15,762 nt of DNA from DASXTB01 sp036505615. GTDB taxonomy: Bacteria; Acidobacteriota; UBA6911; JACQSX01. Each line of letters opens with the position of its first letter. Positions within the stretch are counted from its first letter, which is position 1. The stretch covers positions 1-15,762 of the forward strand of contig DASXTB010000288.1 in assembly GCA_036505615.1 (NCBI GenBank), written 5' to 3'. The translations under genes and the position numbers were made by a program. Of this stretch, positions 5,952 through 12,535 are shown one piece after another. The notes beneath the pieces were generated by a model. The model saw only the letters and a program-made list of their open reading frames with translations, was not told the DNA's origin and did no database searches.

Positions 5952-7352
5952 ATGGAGATTGAAACAGAGAACTTCCCGGACGCGGCGAAGGCGGCGGTAA
6001 ATGACGAGCAGTTGCAGAGGGCGGTAAAGCTTGCCACGGACGGTTTGCTGCTGAAACGATCCAGGGCGGTACAGGAATTTCCCGCATGGGAAGAGCTTCG
6101 CGAGCTGGCCCGAGCCATCAAGAGACATACCATCGCCAATCTGAACGCTTATCTGGAGCGTTTTTCAGAAAATGCGCAGCGCAGCAATGCGCGAGTGTTC
6201 TTCGCCAAGGATACGAGCGCCGCCAACAGGTACATTGTGGCTCTGGCACTCGGAAATGGAATTACGCGCGTCGTCAAAAGCAAGTCGATGGTCACCGAGG
6301 AGATCGGCTTGAACGTAGCGCTGGAAAAGGCGGGAGTGGAAGTCACCGAAACCGATTTGGGAGAATTCATCATTCAACTGGCTGGAGAACGACCTTCGCA
6401 CATTGTCGCGCCAGTGATCCACAAGACACGCGATGACATTGCTGCTCTGTTCGCCGAAAAACTGGGCGCGCCGCCCAACGCGCCCATTCCGGAAATGACC
6501 CAGCTGGCCCGCCGGATCTTACGCGGGAAATTCCTTCAAGCGCAGATGGGAATCTCCGGTGGGAATTTTGCGGTAGCCGAAACAGGGAGCATCGTCATCG
6601 TCGAGAATGAGGGAAACGCCCGCCTGACCACATCTCTTCCGCGCCTACACGTTGCCGTCATCGGTATGGAAAAGCTGCTGCCCCGCTGGGCCGACCTCCA
6701 GGTGTTTCTGCAACTACTGGCGCGCAGCGGGACAGGGCAGAAATTGACAAGTTACGTCTCCATATTGACCGGCCCAAAGCGCCTGAACGAAAGCGACGGG
6801 GCGCAGGAACTCCACATCGTCATTTTGGACAACGGGCGATCCTCGATCGCAAAGGATCCATACATGCGCGAGAGCCTTCATTGCATTCGCTGCGGGGCAT
6901 GCCTGAATACCTGCCCCGTTTACCGGCAAACGGGAGGGCACGCCTACGGCTGGACCTATGGCGGGCCGATCGGGGCAGTTTTTACGCCGCTGATGGTTGG
7001 CTTGCAACGAGCCTCGGCTTTGCCTTTCGCATCGTCGCTTTGTGGCGCCTGCGAAAGCATTTGTCCGGTCAAGATTCCTATTCCAGCCATGCTTCTCCGC
7101 CTCCGCCAGCGTCTGATGGAAACGACAGGCGCGGCGCCTCTGGCACAGAAGATAGGCATAAATCTGTGGAGGTTTTTCATGGGAGGGCCCCTCCGGTACC
7201 GCGTGGCAAACCGCTTGATGCGCCTGGGTTACCCGTTAGTGGCGCGCCGGTCGGGAGAAGGTTTAGCCGCTGCGTGGACGAAATTTCGTGAATTGCCTGA
7301 ACCGGCCGCTGAGACCTTTCGCCGGCAATGGAAGAAGAGGTTTAAGATGTAG
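5952..7352 (+). CDS. lutB: Lactate utilization protein B (LUD domain, iron-sulfur)
   Basis: A 466-residue cytosolic subunit of the LutABC lactate oxidase. The N-terminal two-thirds (about 60-300) is the LUD/DUF162 domain, with the landmarks GNFAVAETGSIVIVENEGNARL and a TSLPRLHVAV segment. A ferredoxin-like module follows: CIRCGACLNTCP (Cys311, 314, 317, 321) and CGACESICP (Cys364, 367, 371), ligands for [4Fe-4S] clusters that pass electrons onward. A C-terminal basic tail of about 90 residues is typical of the family. The ATG at 5952 is the first reasonable start, but no Shine-Dalgarno sequence is present: it is preceded by TCTTTAATTT and, before that, by the heptamer palindrome. A second repeat palindrome separates it from lutC. 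No lactate permease or LutR-type regulator lies in the window. Confidence 0.93.
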   Translation: MEIETENFPDAAKAAVNDEQLQRAVKLATDGLLLKRSRAVQEFPAWEELRELARAIKRHTIANLNAYLERFSENAQRSNARVFFAKDTSAANRYIVALALGNGITRVVKSKSMVTEEIGLNVALEKAGVEVTETDLGEFIIQLAGERPSHIVAPVIHKTRDDIAALFAEKLGAPPNAPIPEMTQLARRILRGKFLQAQMGISGGNFAVAETGSIVIVENEGNARLTTSLPRLHVAVIGMEKLLPRWADLQVFLQLLARSGTGQKLTSYVSILTGPKRLNESDGAQELHIVILDNGRSSIAKDPYMRESLHCIRCGACLNTCPVYRQTGGHAYGWTYGGPIGAVFTPLMVGLQRASALPFASSLCGACESICPVKIPIPAMLLRLRQRLMETTGAAPLAQKIGINLWRFFMGGPLRYRVANRLMRLGYPLVARRSGEGLAAAWTKFRELPEPAAETFRRQWKKRFKM

Positions 7353-7454
7353 TCAGTGGCCAGTGGTCCGTTGTCGGTTGTAAAGTTAGCTTCGAATTTC
7401 TTGGCCTCGACTCCAGACCACGAACCACGGACTACCGACAACGGACTACTGACC
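7351..7454. repeat. Heptamer palindrome between lutB and lutC
   Basis: The left arm (7351-7378) is made of CAGTGGC, CAGTGGT, CCGTTGT, CGGTTGT heptamers. The right arm (7434-7454) is their reverse complement and reads ACTACCG, ACAACGG, ACTACTG. The arms align with two mismatches if one heptamer (CCAGTGG) is removed from the left arm. Additional heptamers (ACCACGA, ACCACGG) sit just before the right arm. The left arm overlaps the lutB stop codon and the right arm ends 5 bases before the lutC ATG. Confidence 0.85.
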
Positions 7455-7459
7455 GAGTT

Positions 7460-8071
7460 ATGAATCACGATTTCGAAGCCGCTCCTCTTCCCGCCATCGA
7501 TCTGATTTCAAACGCCGAATCAGCAAACCCGGATCGCTTCATGCGAGAAGCGCTGCTTGCGGGTGCACAGGTCTATCGCTGCACGCACGCGCAAATTCGA
7601 GCTACACTGCTGAAGGCGCTGGAGCGAGAATCAGATGATGCGGCCGTTTTGTTTGAAAGCCGGGAGCTAATGCAGTTCACCGGATGGGAAGTGGGAACTC
7701 AAAAGATGAGTGGCTGCTGGATGCGTGAGCTGCGCCAGGGGACTGCTGTGACTACCAGGGACTTTGAAGTTTCAACGGTTGCGGTGGGAGTGACCGGGGT
7801 CGATTTTGGCCTCTGTGACACGGGCACACTGGTACTGAGAACTTCTGAGCGGCGCGGGCGATTGCTCTCGCTTCTGCCGCCGGTGCACGTGGCGCTTCTG
7901 GAGCGAGAGCGCCTTTTGCCCGACTTGGCTGCTTTTCTGGCGCAGCCGTTGTCCAATGCCAGCGCTATTACCTTCATCACGGGGCCCAGTAAAACGGCGG
8001 ACATCGAGCAGAAGCTAACCACCGGAGTTCATGGGCCGGGCCGGATTCATATTTTGCTGGTTGAGAATTGA
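7460..8071 (+). CDS. lutC: Lactate utilization protein C (LUD domain)
   Basis: A 203-residue cytosolic protein, third subunit of the LutABC system, consisting mainly of a LUD/YkgG (DUF162) domain. Diagnostic segments are VGVTGVDFGLCDTGTLVL (109-126), LLPPVHVALL (138-147) and the C-terminal FITGPSKTADIEQ...GVHGPGRIHILL (172-200), which are highly conserved in LutC. The length is slightly under the usual 210-240 because the N-terminal part is short. There is no signal peptide or membrane helix. The ATG at 7460 has only GAG five bases upstream. It follows lutB after a gap of 107 bp filled by a heptamer palindrome, and its TGA overlaps the region of the next gene's possible alternative start. Confidence 0.92.
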   Translation: MNHDFEAAPLPAIDLISNAESANPDRFMREALLAGAQVYRCTHAQIRATLLKALERESDDAAVLFESRELMQFTGWEVGTQKMSGCWMRELRQGTAVTTRDFEVSTVAVGVTGVDFGLCDTGTLVLRTSERRGRLLSLLPPVHVALLERERLLPDLAAFLAQPLSNASAITFITGPSKTADIEQKLTTGVHGPGRIHILLVEN

Positions 8072-8081
8072 TTTGGGATCC

Positions 8082-8087
8082 TATAAT
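8082..8087 (+). promoter_or_regulatory. Consensus TATAAT four bases before a start codon
   Basis: TATAAT ends 4 bases before the ATG at 8092, and TTGAGA at 8061-8066 could be a -35 with a 15-bp spacer. Transcription would begin at about the ATG, i.e. a leaderless message. The gene may equally be read from the lut transcript. Confidence 0.35.
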
Positions 8088-8091
8088 CCGG

Positions 8092-8619
8092 ATGACAATT
8101 CGTGAGCGCCGGGCAATCCGGTTCAGCCTTTACTTGATTCTCTCTCTATCCTTGTGCGTTGTGCCAGCGGGTTGTCGGAAGCGTCCCCAGAACACGAGAC
8201 TCATTGGTGAACTGGAGAGTTACCAATCAATCGATCAAGTACGCAGCAGGCTTCTCACCACTCCGAAAGATTGGAAGATCATCCAGGACTCAAGGCCAGA
8301 CCCGGCAAAGGAGGACCCTCGGGTTGGGGTGATCACCATTTCGCTTCAGAACTATAAACACCTGGGTGTACCTGGGGAATTAATTCTGCACTTTTTTAAC
8401 AACCGGCTTGTCAGTACTGTTTTCTTTCCCACGGACTTTCCGGCGTACAAAGCAGGCCTGGAGGAGCGGGAGAGAATTAAGTTTGACCAGGTCGAAATCT
8501 TTCGCCGGCCTCGAACCCGCATCTGGATCGGCAAAGATTCCAGGAAGCGCGACTGCATAGGCTGGGAAGACACCGCTCTTAGAAATGAGATTGATCAGTG
8601 GCTGGCTCAGAATAAGTAG
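8092..8619 (+). CDS. Putative lipoprotein of unknown function
   Basis: A 175-residue protein from the ATG at 8092. The N-terminus has four arginines in the first ten residues, a hydrophobic run (FSLYLILSLSLCVV) and then PAGC, so Cys28 is a candidate lipidation site; the Pro at -3 departs from the usual lipobox, so export is likely but lipidation uncertain. The mature part is hydrophilic with a DQVRSRLLTTPKDW segment and a beta-rich middle (LILHFFNNRLVSTVFFPTDF). I do not recognise the family. A TTG at 8068, overlapping the lutC stop, would add eight residues; I prefer 8092. No Shine-Dalgarno sequence is seen. It may be co-transcribed with lutABC, though no link to lactate is evident. Confidence 0.75.
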   Translation: MTIRERRAIRFSLYLILSLSLCVVPAGCRKRPQNTRLIGELESYQSIDQVRSRLLTTPKDWKIIQDSRPDPAKEDPRVGVITISLQNYKHLGVPGELILHFFNNRLVSTVFFPTDFPAYKAGLEERERIKFDQVEIFRRPRTRIWIGKDSRKRDCIGWEDTALRNEIDQWLAQNK

Positions 8620-8691
8620 GCGGGCATAGCGTAAGTCGAGATTATTCACAACCGTTCAACGCAGAGACGCGGAGAGCGCAGAGATAGCACG

Positions 8692-8774
8692 GAGGGCAGG
8701 GCTGAAGCTTGAAGTACGAAGACCCATGAGGAGATGTTTTGGGCCTTCATACTTCAAGCTTCAGCCCTGCCCTC
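8692..8774. repeat. Hairpin with 35-nt arms (25 perfect)
   Basis: 8692-8716 and 8750-8774 are perfect reverse complements; pairing continues to 8726/8740 with two mismatches, leaving a 13-nt loop. The arms read as heptamers (AGGGCTG, AAGCTTG, AAGTACG). The position 72 bases after the lipoprotein stop would allow a role in mRNA stability or termination, but no T-run follows. Confidence 0.9.
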
Positions 8775-8849
8775 TATAATGCTAACCATTAAATTCCTTA
8801 CGGGCGGCAAAGATTTGGTTTGCTTTAGACCCCGCCCAGCGGGGTCGAA

Positions 8850-9084
8850 GAGTATAGCCGGGGGCAGAGCGCGTTTTTTGCGCGGCGCCCCCGATCGACT
8901 CCCCAATATCGACCTGCGCACCCTGTAAGGGTGCAACAAAATTTTCCCGATAATTGACCGGAGCCGGTCTTCCCCCCAAAAAATACCGCGCTTCGTGTCG
9001 CACCCCTTCAGGGTGCATACCCTTGGTGGGTGTCGCAGACCGGGGGCGCCGCGCAAAAAGCGCGCTCTGCCCCCGGCTATACTC
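8850..9084. repeat. Inner inverted repeat with 44-nt arms and two small hairpins in the loop
   Basis: 8850-8893 and 9041-9084 are reverse complements with a single mismatch. Each arm itself contains a GCGCG-T-run-GCGC mini-hairpin. The loop carries two REP-like hairpins with GCACCC/GGGTGC stems, at 8918-8934 and 9000-9016. This looks like a composite palindromic (REPIN- or MITE-like) element without a coding capacity. Confidence 0.9.
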
Positions 9085-9262
9085 TGTGACGCCTTCGCCG
9101 TCTCCGTCTGCGGCTTGCCATCCTCGCTGCCCAGATTGAGTTGCGGTCCGGCTGCGCTAGGCTATCTCTGCGCTCTCCGCGTCTCTGCGGTGAACGTTTA
9201 GTGAATAATCCGGGCAAGCACGGGGACACTCTTACGTCCTGAGAAATCTAGCCCCGATCCAA

Positions 9263-9268
9263 TATAAT
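9263..9268 (+). promoter_or_regulatory. Consensus TATAAT overlapping the first ATG of the Mpo1-like gene
   Basis: TATAAT covers the first in-frame ATG (9267) and ends 7 bases before the second ATG (9276). If it is a -10 element, the message starts close to 9275 and the second ATG is the likely start, leaderless. The -35 position holds CTGAGA, a weak match. Confidence 0.4.
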
Positions 9269-9275
9269 GGTCCCC

Positions 9276-9572
9276 ATGCCGCTGAAGTCTCTGGTAGATG
9301 AATACCGCAGGAGCCACCGCCATCCCATCAATAACGCGCTTCACTTTATCGGTATTCCGCTGATTGTGATTTCGCTGCTACTGGTTTTTTGGAGCTGGAA
9401 ATTGGCGCTAACACTATTTATTGCTGGTTGGGCGCTCCAGTTTGCCGGCCACGCGGTGGAAGGCAATCACCCGGCGTTTTTCAGGAATCCGCTGTTTCTC
9501 ATTATTGGACCGCTTTCTTTTCTTCAGAAACTGGTTCAGAAAATAACGCGCAAGCACGCCCCCTCAAAATGA
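9276..9572 (+). CDS. Mpo1-like (DUF962) membrane protein
   Basis: A 98-residue inner-membrane protein of the DUF962 / YGL010w-Mpo1 family. The yeast member is an iron-dependent dioxygenase of 2-hydroxy fatty acids; the bacterial role is not settled. Family landmarks are YRRSHRHPINNALHFIGIPL (10-29) and FAGHAVEGNHPAFF (56-69), with His14, His16, His23, His59 and His65 as likely metal ligands, and hydrophobic helices near 24-39, 42-58 and 72-86. The start at 9276 fits the family N-terminus and avoids the ATG buried in a TATAAT; starting at 9267 would add three residues. No Shine-Dalgarno sequence is visible. The glycosyltransferase gene begins 13 bp after its stop, so the two are probably co-transcribed. 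Confidence 0.82.
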   Translation: MPLKSLVDEYRRSHRHPINNALHFIGIPLIVISLLLVFWSWKLALTLFIAGWALQFAGHAVEGNHPAFFRNPLFLIIGPLSFLQKLVQKITRKHAPSK

Positions 9573-9585
9573 TGCTGCCTCAAGA

Positions 9586-10410
9586 GTGAGTCACAATGGT
9601 CTTTTCAGTTTGACCAAACTCGAATACAATCCCTTGGGGCACGGAACCTTGAAAGACCAATCTTCCCTTTCCATTTCTGCTTTTTTCCCTGCGTACAACG
9701 ATGGGCGGACTATTGGCCCGCTGGTTCGCGCAGCTGCGAAAATCCTGCGCAGCCTCAATGCGGACTTTGAAGTCGTTGTGGTTGATGACGGAAGCCGCGA
9801 CGACACAGCAGCAGTCCTCCGCAAGTTAAAACGAGAAATCCCTGAGCTGGTATCTATCCACCATGTTTCCAACCGCGGTTACGGCGGAGCGTTGATCAGC
9901 GGTTTTCACTCCTGCACCAAGGAATGGATCTTCTACACCGACGGCGACGGCCAGTATGGAGTCGACGAGATCCTCGCGCTGTTGAGAGAGGCGGGGGCGG
10001 AAGTCGATGTCGTCAACGGATACAAGATCTCGAGATCCGATCCCTTCTACCGAGTGTGGTTGGGCAAGATCTACCGGCTTGGAATGCGCTGCGCGTTCGG
10101 CCTGAAGATCACCGACGTGGACTGCGACTACCGTCTGATGCGCCGCGGGATCTTTGACCAAATACGGCTGCAGTGCAGTAGTGGCGTGATTTGCGTCGAG
10201 TTAATGAAAAAGATTGAACATGCCGGTTACAAGGTCGTCGAAGTGCCCGTCCACCATTATCCACGCCCTCACGGAGACAGCGAATTCTTTCGCGTCCGTC
10301 ATCTGAGCCGCGTATTTCTGCAATTGATTTCCCTTTGGGTTCGCCTCGTGCTGCTGCGGCGCTACCATGACAAGGCCTGGCTGGCTGCCAAAGAAGCGCC
10401 CACCGAGTAA
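9586..10410 (+). CDS. Family 2 glycosyltransferase (DPM1-like)
   Basis: A 274-residue GT-A glycosyltransferase of family 2, probably cytosolic or membrane-associated, moving a sugar from a nucleotide donor to a polyprenyl phosphate or envelope glycan. The catalytic core is clear: FFPAYNDGRTIG (33-44), VVVVDDGSRDDT (63-74, nucleotide-binding Asp pair), DGDGQ (119-123, the metal-binding DxD), and TDVDCDYRL (176-184), as in undecaprenyl-/dolichyl-phosphate glycosyltransferases. The C-terminus has one hydrophobic segment (HLSRVFLQLISLWVRLVLL) but no pair of clear helices. The GTG at 9586 is the longest start and has a weak GAG; a TTG at 9649 is closer to the conserved core, so up to 21 N-terminal residues may be spurious. 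The donor and acceptor cannot be named from the sequence. Confidence 0.88.
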   Translation: MSHNGLFSLTKLEYNPLGHGTLKDQSSLSISAFFPAYNDGRTIGPLVRAAAKILRSLNADFEVVVVDDGSRDDTAAVLRKLKREIPELVSIHHVSNRGYGGALISGFHSCTKEWIFYTDGDGQYGVDEILALLREAGAEVDVVNGYKISRSDPFYRVWLGKIYRLGMRCAFGLKITDVDCDYRLMRRGIFDQIRLQCSSGVICVELMKKIEHAGYKVVEVPVHHYPRPHGDSEFFRVRHLSRVFLQLISLWVRLVLLRRYHDKAWLAAKEAPTE

Positions 10411-10943
10411 AGAGAGACCTGGCGCAGAAACCCGATTTACTACCAATTTCGAAAGCCCTTGTGGTCCCCGTGTTCCCAGTGTCCCCCGTGATTTCACAAT
10501 TTGGAGACAGCCTCCAAGCATAGCTGTAAAGAAAAGTTTTGCACCGGCTGTGGAAAAATCTGTGGAAAAGTCTAACCGGCACGCGAGACAGGTTGCAGTT
10601 TCCTCGGACCTGCTGCGACACCTGCTGACCCCTCCGTATATTCAAGCCAGGTGCACCGGTTTTGTGCATGCAAAAAAGTCCTCGCCTTTCTCCTTGACCA
10701 CTCCTTTTGCTCAATTAGAATTCCATAGTCCCAAGAGGTTTAGGGGAAGCGGGGCTGATGCTCCAAGGCTGCTTCGGAAACTTCTCTGAAGTGAAACAAG
10801 CGGCGGAGGGCGGCATCGGTAGGCTTGAACCCTTAGATCACTTGGGACTCTTCGTTAATGGCGAGTGCGAATTTTGAATTTAAATACAAGCTGACGGCCG
10901 GCGCTGATGGTTTTTGAATAATTAAAATGGAATTTAAGGAAAT
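10411..10943. other. Gene-free stretch after the glycosyltransferase
   Basis: No convincing gene is seen on either strand; the 140-codon plus-strand ORF that begins inside the glycosyltransferase gene and the 201-codon minus-strand ORF have poor composition and no Shine-Dalgarno sequence. At 10464-10487 lies an octamer-type segment (CCCCGTG, TTCCCAGTG, CCCCGTG) that is the reverse complement of 10947-10970. TGTGGAAAA occurs twice 12 bp apart near 10549 and 10561. From about 10870 the sequence becomes AT-rich. Confidence 0.5.
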
Positions 10944-11053
10944 GAACCACGGGGAACACTGGGAACACGGGGATTAATAAGGTCCCATTAAGTTGTTACC
11001 TGCTGTGGTTGTTAGACAGACGGAATTTTTTCTCCCCGTGTTCCCTGTGGTTC
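10944..11053. repeat. Inverted repeat with arms differing by one unit
   Basis: The left arm 10944-10973 (GAACCAC, GGGGAACACT, GGGAACAC, GGGGA) and right arm 11033-11053 (TCCCCGTG, TTCCCTGTGG, TTC) are reverse complements except that the left arm has one extra GGGAACACT unit. A third related segment sits at 10464-10487. It lies upstream of the EF-hand gene. Confidence 0.8.
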
Positions 11054-11169
11054 AGGTCTTTTCATAGAGTAATTCTCAGAGATCCCCCTCGCTGCCACTC
11101 TTTCCGTAAACCACCCCCAGAATCCGAATGTCTAATTTTTCGAGATTTAACAATCAGGAGTAGAAACAT

Positions 11170-11577
11170 ATGAACCTACGGCACGTACTAGCGATTGTGG
11201 GGATAGTACTTCTGCTGGCTATTCCCGCCATTGGCCAGGGAAAAAGGGGAGGGAAGTTTCAGCGGCTGGACAAGAATCACGACGGAGTTATCAGCCGCGA
11301 TGAATTCCCAGAAAAGGACAAGGCTTTCGCACGACTGGACCGCAACAATGACGGCGTCATTTCGATGGACGAGCTGAAAGCCGCTCGCGCTGAGCGCCGC
11401 CAGGAGGGACATGCAAGGATAGGCAAGAAGCTGATGGCAATGGACACTAATGGCGACGGTAAAATCTCGCGCGATGAGTGGAAGGGGAAAGCGGAGAAAT
11501 TTCAGGAGTTGGATACCAATGGAGATGGATTCCTGACACCGGACGAATTGCGGGCGGCTCGCCATCATCGACACTAG
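11170..11577 (+). CDS. Secreted EF-hand calcium-binding protein
   Basis: A 135-residue exported protein. A signal peptide (MNLRHVLAIVGIVLLLAIPAIGQG, cleavage expected after about residue 22) is followed by four canonical 12-residue EF-hand loops: DKNHDGVISRDE (34-45), DRNNDGVISMDE (57-68), DTNGDGKISRDE (92-103) and DTNGDGFLTPDE (115-126). Each has Asp at positions 1, 5 (or Asn/Asp pairs at 3) and an acidic residue at 12, with Gly at 6. The loops occur as two pairs, the usual calcium-binding arrangement. The linkers are highly basic (KAARAERRQEG) and the C-terminus is His/Arg-rich (RHHRH), unlike acidic calmodulin. AGGAG lies 10 bases before the ATG. It is a single-gene unit ending in a terminator. 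A periplasmic or extracellular calcium sensor or buffer is an inference. Confidence 0.88.
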   Translation: MNLRHVLAIVGIVLLLAIPAIGQGKRGGKFQRLDKNHDGVISRDEFPEKDKAFARLDRNNDGVISMDELKAARAERRQEGHARIGKKLMAMDTNGDGKISRDEWKGKAEKFQELDTNGDGFLTPDELRAARHHRH

Positions 11578-11613
11578 CCAGACCGTTCCGTGCCCTGAAG
11601 GGTCTGGTCTGGT

Positions 11614-11647
11614 AAAAGGGCTCCGCTATTTTGCGGCGCCCTTTTTT
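11614..11647 (+). terminator. Rho-independent terminator of the EF-hand gene
   Basis: AAAGGGC-T-CCGC pairs with GCGG-C-GCCCTTT around a TATTTT loop and is followed by a run of six T. It starts 37 bases after the stop codon. A second possible stem (CCAGACC against GGTCTGG, about 11578-11607) precedes it. The A-run on the other side suggests it can serve the converging DUF1189 gene as well. Confidence 0.85.
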
Positions 11648-11737
11648 ATTTGCAAATTCCCACCACTGAAATTTCGTTCAGAGACGATCTGAGCTGGGCC
11701 TTTTGGCCTAGCCGCTTCGATTGGCATTCCACGTTGG

Positions 11738-12535
11738 TTATTCGAAATCCCCGGTGTCAGGTCGGCCGCAGCGTTGCGCCGCCATGAGAGTGTAAATCAT
11801 GGCAGTGAATACGTAAAAAACCAGTGGGATAGGCGCCGGCACTGTCGTTGGTTTAAAGATCATATCCACGAGGACGGCCGGCGTCAGAGCGTAGATTGCG
11901 ATGTTGAACCAATGGCGCCATGCCAGTTGGGGTCTCCCGGATCTCCACAGGAGCAAACCGCAGGCCACTAGAAAGAAAACGGTAAATCCCATGGTCAACC
12001 AGTTGTAGAGCCAGGAGACAATCACCAGGCTCAGCGGAAGCAAAAGCACTTTCAACAACCTGCGCGCCGATTCGAGACTCTGTCTGTCAATCTGAAAATT
12101 ATCTTGTTTCCGGAACAGGTAGGCGTCCTGAAAGATGGGCGCATTGGATTGGCCTTGAAACTGATAATAGATCCGATCCGAATTAAAGATCACATCCATT
12201 CCTTCTTTCCTTTCGGCCTTGCGCACCCTGTCAGAGGGATCTATTACGATCCGGACATCCGGGTTCTTTCGCTCCAGGGTGAAAGGAGTAGGGGCTTTGG
12301 TGTAGAGCTTCCCCTGCTTGATCTCCATGGGAGGCAGATTCTGAATCAGCCAGTCTCCTACTTCCTGCAGTTTGGGGTAAACGAAGCGCACGGAATAGAC
12401 GGCCGCCATAAATGTAGCGGCCAACGTTACCCAAAACACGAAGTAGAGAATTGATTTCCACAGCGGCTGGCGGACTACCGTACGGTAGAACTCAAAATCA
12501 GTGATGCTCTGATACGACTGTCGAAATACGTTCAT
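11738..12535 (-). CDS. DUF1189-like membrane protein
   Basis: A 265-residue inner-membrane protein resembling the DUF1189 family, whose function is unknown. One membrane helix lies near residues 28-49; then comes an extracytoplasmic domain of about 110 residues (LPPMEIKQGKLYTKAPTPF ... VRIVIDP ... DVIFNSDRIYYQ); then four helices near 161-180, 182-198, 209-227 and 236-253. The 'helix, soluble domain with LP...I..G.L and .IDP, then four helices' pattern is what suggests DUF1189. Its ATG directly follows the TGA of the zinc-ribbon gene with no intervening base, so translation is very likely coupled. It converges with the EF-hand gene. Confidence 0.75.
   Translation of the reverse strand: MNVFRQSYQSITDFEFYRTVVRQPLWKSILYFVFWVTLAATFMAAVYSVRFVYPKLQEVGDWLIQNLPPMEIKQGKLYTKAPTPFTLERKNPDVRIVIDPSDRVRKAERKEGMDVIFNSDRIYYQFQGQSNAPIFQDAYLFRKQDNFQIDRQSLESARRLLKVLLLPLSLVIVSWLYNWLTMGFTVFFLVACGLLLWRSGRPQLAWRHWFNIAIYALTPAVLVDMIFKPTTVPAPIPLVFYVFTAMIYTLMAAQRCGRPDTGDFE

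Larger units (their letters stand above)
8641..9209. repeat. Outer inverted repeat of a nested palindromic block (about 48-nt arms)
   Basis: 8641-8688 and 9161-9209 are reverse complements over about 48 nt with only a few differences, including a perfect 24-nt core (8660-8683 against 9168-9191). The core is made of octamers (CGCAGAGA, CGCGGAGA, GCGCAGAG). The block of 569 bp holds two further inverted repeats and no gene. Apart from these, the stretch 8620-9275 shows no coding signal; ORFs in it follow the palindrome symmetry. Confidence 0.9.

Noticed and set aside
9610..9630. TTGACC / TACAAT as a promoter for the glycosyltransferase
   Set aside because: The spacer is only 9 bases, too short for a sigma-70 promoter.
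10549..10569. Two TGTGGAAAA copies as possible DnaA boxes
   Set aside because: They differ from the TGTGGATAA consensus, only two are present, and no dnaA/dnaN or GC-skew evidence supports an origin.
10109..10789. 201-codon minus-strand ORF and 140-codon plus-strand ORF around the glycosyltransferase end
   Set aside because: Both overlap the glycosyltransferase gene out of frame or antisense and continue into repeat-derived sequence; composition is not protein-like.
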